Shown here one piece after another: positions 1-4,815 of a DNA stretch of 7,326 nt. Source of the DNA: Candidatus Parcubacteria bacterium (lineage in GTDB: Bacteria; Patescibacteriota; Patescibacteriia; JAACEG01); the NCBI GenBank assembly GCA_023142625.1, contig JAGLJD010000014.1:1-7326 (forward strand). Reading direction: 5' to 3'. The position numbers were made by a program, and so were the translations under genes. The notes below the pieces were generated by a model, which was given only the letters and a program-made list of their open reading frames with translations, ran no database searches and was not told the DNA's origin. Position 1 is the stretch's first letter. Each line of letters begins with the position of its first letter.

Positions 1-506
1 AAGGCGTGGTCGCGCATGAATTATCGCATATTGGCAATCGTGATATTTTATTAGCCACTCTCGTTACTGTGATGGTTGGTATGATAGTGCTATTGGCTGA
101 TTTCTTTAGACGATGGACTTTTTTTGGGGGAGGCGGCAGGCGCCGCAGAAGTGATCGCGGCGGCGGTCAATTGCAAATGATTATGTTTATTGCCACAATT
201 ATTCTGTCAATTTTAGCCCCGATTTTCGCTTATATGATGCAATTCGCAATTTCCCGAAAACGGGAATTTTTAGCTGACGCGGACGGCGCGTTGTTAACCC
301 GCTATCCTGAAGGGCTGGCAAGCGCACTTGAAAAAATTTCCTCTGATACTGAAAAATTAGAGGTCGCTAACCGCGCGACCGCGCATCTGTATATTTCATC
401 GCCTTTTAAAGGCAAAAAGAAAAAAGGTTTTTTAACTCGCGCGATGATGACTCATCCGCCAGTTAATGAGAGAATTGCGGCGCTAAGGGGAATGGAAGTT
501 AAGTAA
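1..506 (+). CDS. htpX: Protease HtpX (M48B zinc metalloprotease), C-terminal part; 5' end outside window
   Basis: HtpX is a membrane zinc endopeptidase that degrades damaged or misfolded membrane proteins. The reading frame is open to the left edge (..GVVAHELSH), so the GTG at base 6 is an internal valine and not the start. The zinc motif HELSH is at bases 15-29, and the third ligand is probably the Glu at 264-266 in RKREFLADADGA. Two hydrophobic segments follow the active site, at about 45-105 and 177-245, as in the family. Between them lies a Gly/Arg-rich loop (GGGGRRRR, then GGG). The C-terminal THPPVNERIAAL is the family's usual closing motif. The segment is richer in G+C than the next gene (29 of 60 bases in 361-420). 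The family assignment is secure; the N-terminal membrane segments cannot be seen. Confidence 0.93.
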   Translation, partial: GVVAHELSHIGNRDILLATLVTVMVGMIVLLADFFRRWTFFGGGGRRRRSDRGGGQLQMIMFIATIILSILAPIFAYMMQFAISRKREFLADADGALLTRYPEGLASALEKISSDTEKLEVANRATAHLYISSPFKGKKKKGFLTRAMMTHPPVNERIAALRGMEVK

Positions 507-534
507 TTTTCAATTACCAATTATAAAATTACTT
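501..534 (+). terminator. Candidate intrinsic terminator after htpX
   Basis: A perfect 10-base inverted repeat, AAGTAATTTT (501-510) with AAAATTACTT (525-534), encloses a 14-base loop and runs into a short T stretch at 533-536. It includes the htpX stop codon (504-506). The stem is AT-rich and so weak for a classical terminator, and the T tract is short. It may still mark the transcript end or an mRNA 3' stem. Confidence 0.4.
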
Positions 535-542
535 TTGATTAA

Positions 543-690
543 TATTGTCTTTGCGAGGAGCTGAATGAGCGAAGCGAATGAGATGCGACGAAGCAATCTC
601 GTTAATTACGCAAAAAAGTATCTATAATTATAAATTTATCCGCTCAGCAATGGGATTGCTTCGCTTCGTTCCACTCCGCTCGCAAAGATA
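543..690. repeat. Palindromic MITE-like intergenic repeat
   Basis: The roughly 150-base element between htpX and the SGNH hydrolase gene has matching inverted ends: TCTTTGCGAG at 548-557 pairs exactly with CTCGCAAAGA at 679-688. A second pair lies inside, CGAAGCAATC (589-598) with GATTGCTTCG (654-663), and shorter CGAAGCGA/TCGCTTCG blocks sit between the two pairs. The centre is AT-rich and contains the palindrome TATAATTATA (623-632). Its GC-rich, GAAGC-repeated arms differ sharply from the AT-rich surroundings. There is no open reading frame and no clear target duplication. Sequences of the form TTTGCGAGGAGCGAAGCGACGAAG are, from memory, a common dispersed repeat in many bacterial genomes. 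It is most likely a non-autonomous element or extragenic palindrome that could form a long hairpin in RNA. Confidence 0.7.
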
Positions 691-729
691 AAAAAACAAA
701 CGCTTAATTATTAAAATAATTTTAAAAAT

Positions 730-1332
730 ATGTCAAAAAGAATCTGTGTTTTTGGTGATAGTATTTCACAAGGTTATAATGATTATGATGGGGGGGGGTG
801 GATTAATCGTTTAAAAAAATATTTTGATTTAAGCGATTACGATATTTCGGTTTTTAATTTGGGCGTTTCTGGTAATGATACTTTTGATCTGCTTAAAAGA
901 TTTAATATTGAAGCCAAAGCAAGAAATCCAGAGTTAATAATCTTTGCGATAGGAATAAACGATTCGCAATATATTAATTCAAAAAATAATCCGAGTGTAT
1001 TATTAAGTGATTTTAATAAAAATTTATTAAAACTTAAAAATTTATCAAAAAAAATTACAAATAAAATTATCTTCATTGGAATAACTATGGTTGACGAATT
1101 AAAAGTAAAACCGATACCTTGGAGTATAACTAAATATTATGATAATGAAAATATAAAAATATACGATTTAGCGATTAAGAATTTTTGCGCAGAAAACAAT
1201 CTGCCTTTTATTGAAATGTTTGATTTGTTAAAAAACGAAAATTTAGAAGACGGCTTGCATCCAAATTCAGAAGGGCACAAAAAAATGTTTATAAGAGTTA
1301 AAAATTTTCTAATTAAAAATAAAATTATTTAG
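730..1332 (+). CDS. SGNH/GDSL-family hydrolase (esterase/acylhydrolase-like)
   Basis: This 200-residue protein has all four SGNH blocks: GDSIS with the nucleophile Ser11, NLGVSGND with Gly45, IGINDS with Asn77, and DGLHP with Asp174 and His177 completing the triad. The family hydrolyses ester or thioester bonds in lipids, acylated sugars and similar compounds; the substrate here cannot be told. No signal peptide or membrane segment is visible, so it is probably cytoplasmic. The ATG at 730 puts the GDS block at the usual distance from the N-terminus. No Shine-Dalgarno sequence precedes it; TTAAAAAT lies directly upstream. Codons 21-23 are a G9 run (790-798). The gene is poorer in G+C than its left neighbour (12 of 60 bases in 961-1020) and lies next to a MITE-like repeat, which may point to transfer. 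Its 3' end overlaps lgt by 8 bases, tail to tail. Confidence 0.88.
   Translation: MSKRICVFGDSISQGYNDYDGGGWINRLKKYFDLSDYDISVFNLGVSGNDTFDLLKRFNIEAKARNPELIIFAIGINDSQYINSKNNPSVLLSDFNKNLLKLKNLSKKITNKIIFIGITMVDELKVKPIPWSITKYYDNENIKIYDLAIKNFCAENNLPFIEMFDLLKNENLEDGLHPNSEGHKKMFIRVKNFLIKNKII
790..798 (+). repeat. G9 homopolymer inside the SGNH hydrolase gene
   Basis: Nine consecutive G residues encode Gly21-Gly22-Gly23 just before Trp24. The present length keeps the frame open. One added G gives a TAA within three codons of the tract, and one lost G gives a TAA within six. Runs of this kind are typical slipped-strand mutation sites, but a biological switch is only inferred. Confidence 0.9.
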
Positions 1333-2137
1333 TAACTCTTTTGCTGTTTATGAGTAGTAGAATTAACGATAAAATAAATAACAGAACGCTTAATAGTTGC
1401 GGAACACGAAAGTTCGCAATCATTAAAGTTTCGTCAACGCGGATAAATTCCATCGCGAATCTAATTAAAGAATAATTTAATAAATAGATTAAAAAAATAT
1501 TTCCGTCAGCGAAAAATTTGGAGCGCTTATTTTGAGATATCTTTTTTTTATGCAAAAACAGCAAAATGAAAAAATTGATCAGATTTAAAATTGATTCATA
1601 TAAAAATGCCGGGTGGAAATATTGCACTGATTGATAAATATCTGGGCGGTTAATTTTGTCTATCGGGATCCCCCATGGCAAATTTGTCGGCTTTCCAAAA
1701 ACTTCTTGATTGAAATAATTCCCCCAGCGCCCTATCGCCTGCCCCAAAGCAACAGAAACTGCGGCAATATCAGCCGTTAAACTAAAATTTAATTTTTGTT
1801 TTTTCGCGCAAACATAGCCCGCTGCCAACCCGCCGATTATAGCCCCATGAATAGCCAGCCCGCCTTGCCAAATTTTAAAAATATCTATCGGATATTCAAA
1901 ATAATGATGAAAATCTAAAATAACGCTATAAACTCTTGCTCCTAATAATCCGAATATAATTAAATATACGCTTAAATTAAAAATTTTATCCTTGCTGATT
2001 TTGTATTTCTCGGCAAGTTTTGAAACAATAATTAATCCCGCTAAAATTCCAGCGCTTATAAAAAATCCGTACCAATAAATTTGAATTTGGCTAAATGAAA
2101 AAATAATTGGATCTGGATTATAATTATGTAAAAACAT
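1325..2137 (-). CDS. lgt: Prolipoprotein diacylglyceryl transferase Lgt
   Basis: Lgt is an integral membrane enzyme that moves diacylglycerol from phosphatidylglycerol to the lipobox cysteine of prelipoproteins, the first step of lipoprotein maturation. The 270-residue product has the family signature GRWGNYFNQEVFG at 136-148 (catalytic-region Arg137), GLAIHGAIIGG with His97, HPAFLYE at 175-181, and RFAMEFIRVDE near 226-236 with the conserved C-terminal arginines. There are about seven hydrophobic segments, starting at about residues 20-40 and ending at 246-263. Length is normal for the family. The ATG at 2137 is favoured because the N-terminal FSFSQIQIYWYGFFI matches the usual Lgt beginning. 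No Shine-Dalgarno site is visible. It is divergent from the recombinase gene with a 6-base gap. The lipoprotein signal peptidase gene is not in this window. Confidence 0.96.
   Translation of the reverse strand: MFLHNYNPDPIIFSFSQIQIYWYGFFISAGILAGLIIVSKLAEKYKISKDKIFNLSVYLIIFGLLGARVYSVILDFHHYFEYPIDIFKIWQGGLAIHGAIIGGLAAGYVCAKKQKLNFSLTADIAAVSVALGQAIGRWGNYFNQEVFGKPTNLPWGIPIDKINRPDIYQSVQYFHPAFLYESILNLINFFILLFLHKKKISQNKRSKFFADGNIFLIYLLNYSLIRFAMEFIRVDETLMIANFRVPQLLSVLLFILSLILLLINSKRVTK
2119..2124 (+). promoter_or_regulatory. Candidate -10 box for the recombinase gene
   Basis: A perfect TATAAT lies 19 bases before the recombinase ATG at 2144, inside the 5' end of the divergent lgt gene. Transcription would begin near 2131 and leave a leader of about 13 bases. 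I see no convincing -35 box at 16-18 bases upstream, and AT-rich sequence produces such hexamers by chance, so this is tentative. Confidence 0.35.
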
Positions 2138-2143
2138 ACAAAA

Positions 2144-3076
2144 ATGGATAATAACATAAACAAATTAATCAAAGAATTCCGCGAGTATCTTGAAATTGAA
2201 AAAAATTGCGCGATTAAAACTGTTAAAAATTATGAATTTTATCTAAACCGTTTTTTAGATTTTACTAAAATCAAAACCTGCGAGCAAATTTCAATAAAAA
2301 ATATCAAAAAATTTCGGCTCTGGCTGAACCGCCAAAAAAATCAAAGGGGCAAAACTATCAAAAAAAAAACGCAAAATCATTATTTAATCGCTTTGCGCGC
2401 TTTTTTAAAATACTTGGCAAAACAGGATATCAAAAGCGTGTCTCCTGAAAAAATAGAATTATCAAAAACAGAGGAACGGATAGTGGAATTTTTAGATCAG
2501 AGCGATTTAAAAAAATTTCTAAACACGCCGTTAAATATAAAAAATGCGAGCATTATTCAAAAACGCGACAAGGCGATTTTAGAGCTTTTTTTCTCAACTG
2601 GGCTGCGCGTTTCAGAGTTGGCTAACCTGCGAAAAGACAGGCTGAATTTAAAAAAGGACGAATTTACAATTCGCGGCAAAGGCGATAAGCCTCGGCTTGT
2701 ATTTTTATCAAATAGCGCTAAAAAACATCTAAAAAATTATTTAAATTTGCGGACAGATATTTCGCTTTTTCTATTTATTCGCCACGACAAAGCCTCGCGG
2801 CGAAATCAAAATAAAAAAGAAAAACCGCTAAGTCCGCGATCAATTGAAAGATTGGTTAAAAAATACGCGCAAGCAGCTGGCATTACTAAAAATGTAACGC
2901 CGCATACTCTTCGCCATAGTTTTGCGACAGATTTACTGTCAAACGGCGCTGATATCCGCAGCGTGCAAAGCATGCTTGGGCATTCTTCAATCACAACAAC
3001 GCAAATTTACACCCATGTCACAAACAAACAACTAAAAGAGACTTATAAAAAATTTCATAATCAAAAAAACAGATAA
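2144..3076 (+). CDS. xer: XerC/XerD-family tyrosine recombinase
   Basis: The 310-residue protein is a tyrosine site-specific recombinase of the Xer group, which resolves chromosome dimers at a dif site before cell division. An N-terminal SAM-like DNA-binding domain (about 1-105) precedes the catalytic domain. All catalytic residues are visible: Arg155 in STGLRVSEL, Lys179 in RGKGDKPR, His254 and Arg257 in TPHTLRHSFA, His280 in MLGHSS, and the nucleophile Tyr289 in TTTQIYTHV. Length is close to the Xer norm, and no phage or integron genes lie nearby, so a housekeeping role is likelier than an integrase role. Features of both XerC and XerD are present, so the choice between them is open. The ATG at 2144 is 6 bases from the lgt start and has no Shine-Dalgarno site. 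Codons 73-75 form an A10 run. It ends 6 bases from the convergent gene at 3083. Confidence 0.94.
   Translation: MDNNINKLIKEFREYLEIEKNCAIKTVKNYEFYLNRFLDFTKIKTCEQISIKNIKKFRLWLNRQKNQRGKTIKKKTQNHYLIALRAFLKYLAKQDIKSVSPEKIELSKTEERIVEFLDQSDLKKFLNTPLNIKNASIIQKRDKAILELFFSTGLRVSELANLRKDRLNLKKDEFTIRGKGDKPRLVFLSNSAKKHLKNYLNLRTDISLFLFIRHDKASRRNQNKKEKPLSPRSIERLVKKYAQAAGITKNVTPHTLRHSFATDLLSNGADIRSVQSMLGHSSITTTQIYTHVTNKQLKETYKKFHNQKNR
2148..2156 (-). promoter_or_regulatory. Candidate extended -10 box for lgt
   Basis: Read leftward, the sequence is TGTTATTAT, an extended -10 (TGn plus TATTAT, five of six to consensus), ending 10 bases before the lgt ATG at 2137. A start site about 7 bases on would give an almost leaderless mRNA. 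It lies inside the first codons of the recombinase gene. No strong -35 box is seen. Confidence 0.35.
2360..2369 (+). repeat. A10 homopolymer inside the recombinase gene
   Basis: Ten A residues encode Lys73-Lys75 and begin the Thr76 codon. It is the longest A run I noticed in a coding region of the window. Runs of this length can cause transcriptional slippage, but they are also common by chance in lysine-rich, AT-rich genes. Confidence 0.85.
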
Positions 3077-3082
3077 AAAATC

Positions 3083-3553
3083 TTAAAGCAATTTAATATC
3101 CACAACTTCATTTTTTACAACTTCATCTTTTTGCAGTATGTTGACCTTAATGGAATATTTACCGGGAGTAATCCCCGCGCACTTGGAGCAAGACGGCAAT
3201 TTTATGTCAAATATTACCTTATACGGATTCTCTTTTATTTCAACTTCCCTGATTTTATTAAAAGCAAAATTTCCTCTTGCCGTTTTAATTCCAAAAACTT
3301 GAATCTTAAGAACATCTTTAATAGTAAAATTTTTCAGATCAATTACAAGCCGCATATTATCACCGGAATTATAAATTTTTTTATTGCTTTTTACATAAAC
3401 AGCGCTCTTTTCGCTGTCTTGAGTTTCTGTAATGGTCTTTTTAATCGTACGATGTATTTCTTGATAACAGACTAAAGGAATAGTATAAAACAGAATCATA
3501 CTGACTAATAAAAAAATTCCTATTAAAAAAATTAAGCCGTGAATATTCTTCAT
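3083..3553 (-). CDS. Membrane-anchored protein of unknown function
   Basis: I do not recognise this 156-residue protein. It has a short basic N-terminus, one hydrophobic segment at about residues 7-29 (signal anchor or uncleaved signal), a polar, charged stretch to about 52, and then a region of alternating beta-strand character to the end. The pattern VKSNKKIYNSGDNMRLVIDL resembles the start of Ig-like or macroglobulin-like extracellular domains, where a Y..GD turn separates two strands, and GKYSIKVNI near the C-terminus would be a late strand. Cys122 and Cys125 form a CSKC pair that could be a disulfide or metal site. It is the last gene of the leftward train, 58 bases after def, and meets the recombinase gene tail to tail with 6 bases between stops. 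The start context TTAAATTTATG is identical to that of def, which supports this ATG. An extracytoplasmic location is inferred. Confidence 0.75.
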   Translation of the reverse strand: MKNIHGLIFLIGIFLLVSMILFYTIPLVCYQEIHRTIKKTITETQDSEKSAVYVKSNKKIYNSGDNMRLVIDLKNFTIKDVLKIQVFGIKTARGNFAFNKIREVEIKENPYKVIFDIKLPSCSKCAGITPGKYSIKVNILQKDEVVKNEVVDIKLL

Positions 3554-3569
3554 AAATTTAAAATATTAA

Positions 3570-3617
3570 CTTTACAACTTTGTAGCTTTCGACTTTATAG
3601 ACTTTCAACTTTCAACT
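3570..3617. repeat. Degenerate short tandem repeat with CTTT core
   Basis: Six CTTT cores start at 3570, 3578, 3586, 3593, 3602 and 3609, spaced 7-9 bases apart, in units such as CAACTTT and CGACTTT. The array fills most of the gap between def and the unknown membrane-protein gene and runs into the last two codons of def. Read on the gene strand it is a (GTYGAAA)-like series. Its role is unknown; it may be slippage-derived filler or a protein-binding array. Confidence 0.6.
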
Positions 3618-4064
3618 CCTCTTATCTATTATTAAAACTCCTTCTAAGTGGTCAATTTCGTGTTGAAGCGCGCGCGCCATTAAACCTTCAGCTTTTATTG
3701 TAATTTTATTTCTTGATTTATTCAGACCAACAACAGTTATATTTTTTGATCTTTTTACTTTTACTTCTATATCTGGAATACTAAGGCATCTTTCAGTATC
3801 TTCGCTTTTCGCCCATGATTTTTTTATAATTTTTGGATTAATTAAAACAAATTTTTTGCCATTGATTATTTGCCCCTCTAAATCAATCGTGATAATTCTT
3901 TTGCTAATTCCGATCTGCGGCGCGGCAAGCCCGCAAGCAGGATTTGCTATCATAGTCTCAAACATATCATCAATAAGCTTGATAATTTTTTTATCAATTT
4001 TTTTTACTTCTTTTGATTTTTTTCTTAAAACAGAATCTGGATTTTTTTTAATGTCTAAAACCAT
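3612..4064 (-). CDS. def: Peptide deformylase
   Basis: Def removes the formyl group from the N-terminal formyl-Met of new proteins, using a metal ion (usually Fe2+). The 150-residue product shows the three family motifs: motif 1 as ACGLAAPQIG (43-52, Gln50), motif 2 as ERCLS (91-95, metal ligand Cys93), and motif 3 as QHEIDH (134-139, ligands His135 and His139, catalytic Glu136). Two usual glycines are replaced: the first of GxGLAAPQ is Ala43, and that of EGCLS is Arg92. All direct catalytic residues are kept, so the enzyme should be active. It ends soon after motif 3, without a long C-terminal extension. The ATG at 4064 lies 4 bases after the transpeptidase stop, so the two are probably cotranscribed. 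There is no Shine-Dalgarno site. The stop is TGA. Confidence 0.95.
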   Translation of the reverse strand: MVLDIKKNPDSVLRKKSKEVKKIDKKIIKLIDDMFETMIANPACGLAAPQIGISKRIITIDLEGQIINGKKFVLINPKIIKKSWAKSEDTERCLSIPDIEVKVKRSKNITVVGLNKSRNKITIKAEGLMARALQHEIDHLEGVLIIDKRS

Positions 4065-4068
4065 AAAT

Positions 4069-4815
4069 TTAATAAATAAAAACTAGGGTATTAATTTCAG
4101 CCCAATTATATAAAAATTCTGCTGGACCGACCCCTAAACGAATGCATCCATGAGAAACCGCTTTGCCTAAATGATCCTCGCCTTCTTTAGCGCCATTCGG
4201 CCACTCTGGCAATTCATGTATTCCGAAATAACCATTTTGCATGCTCATCCAATAAGGCATCCATAACCCATATGCAGCAGACCACGCCTTTTCTTTTTTG
4301 CTGTCGACCATAAAATGCCCAAGCGGCGTTCGCATTCCATATCTTCCTGTTGAAACTTGATAAATTCCCATTCTAACATCGCCTAAAAAATAACTTAACT
4401 CCTGTTTTTCGCCTGTATTAATTTCAATCCGCTTGCTTAATTTTGCTTTATTTCCTTTTAACGGATCATAGCCGTTTTTAATCTCATCTCCGTCCAAATA
4501 ACCATCGCCGTCTGTGTCCGAATTTATTAAATTTGCATGAAAGTTTAATTCCATTCTATCAGATAATCCATCTTTATCATAATCGCTATCCTCTAATTTT
4601 ATTATCGTTGAATTATGCGGGGAATACCCGCTGTTTAATTCTACCCAATCGGAAAAACCATCGCCATCAGTGTCTGGGTTATTCATATCTGTATAATAAA
4701 CATTAATCTCATCATAATCTGACACGCCGTCAGCGTCAGAATCCATTAAATTATTAGCGTAAACACTGGCGCCGATCAAGCAAGATATAATTATTGTAAA
4801 AATATATTTATTCAT
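4069..4815 (-). CDS. Exported L,D-transpeptidase (YkuD) with four DxDxDG calcium-type repeats
   Basis: The 248-residue protein starts with a signal sequence (1-20, likely cut after VYA). Four thrombospondin-type-3/EF-hand-like loops follow, beginning at Asp25, Asp48, Asp78 and Asp100, each with DxDxDG and a Glu eleven positions after the first Asp. The C-terminal YkuD domain (about 129-248) contains STGRYGMRTPLGHF, His200 in GIHEL, and SHGCIRL with the nucleophile Cys224 and His222. YkuD enzymes form 3-3 cross-links in peptidoglycan or attach proteins to it; the repeats probably bind Ca2+ and may space or stabilise the enzyme at the cell surface. The ATG at 4815 overlaps the end of pyrG by 8 bases (ATGAATAA), and purine-rich AGAGAG lies just upstream, which suggests coupled translation. 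Alternative: IISC at 9-12 fits a lipobox, so a lipoprotein form cannot be excluded. Confidence 0.92.
   Translation of the reverse strand: MNKYIFTIIISCLIGASVYANNLMDSDADGVSDYDEINVYYTDMNNPDTDGDGFSDWVELNSGYSPHNSTIIKLEDSDYDKDGLSDRMELNFHANLINSDTDGDGYLDGDEIKNGYDPLKGNKAKLSKRIEINTGEKQELSYFLGDVRMGIYQVSTGRYGMRTPLGHFMVDSKKEKAWSAAYGLWMPYWMSMQNGYFGIHELPEWPNGAKEGEDHLGKAVSHGCIRLGVGPAEFLYNWAEINTLVFIY

Noticed and set aside
543..690. CRISPR array or tRNA gene in the htpX-hydrolase gap
   Set aside because: The repeats are inverted rather than regularly spaced direct units, and no cloverleaf or TTCGANNC arm can be found.
837..1076. Leftward open frame inside the hydrolase gene
   Set aside because: It lies wholly within a gene with clear catalytic motifs, has no recognisable domain, and arises from the AT-rich antisense.
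2124..2160. dif-like site next to the recombinase gene
   Set aside because: The reverse strand contains TTATGTTA, like a XerD half-site, but no matching XerC half-site lies across a 6-8 base centre, and it is inside coding sequence.
2806..2994. Leftward open frame inside the recombinase gene
   Set aside because: It is antisense to the catalytic HxxR...Y region, which is plainly coding on the + strand.
3131..3475. Rightward 114-residue open frame opposite the unknown membrane protein
   Set aside because: It has no domain. The leftward frame has a coherent membrane anchor and beta pattern, and shares its start context with def, so the leftward frame is preferred.
3464..3475. Lipobox in the unknown membrane protein (PLVC at residues 26-29)
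   Set aside because: The residue before Cys29 is Val, not Gly, Ala or Ser, and Pro at -3 does not fit the lipobox.
3612..3614. TGA read as glycine (alternative genetic code)
   Set aside because: TGA ends def right after its usual C-terminus and also ends dnaX. No TGA is needed inside any gene, so the standard code fits.
3856..4086. Rightward open frame opposite def
   Set aside because: It is antisense to the conserved def motifs and no family is recognised.
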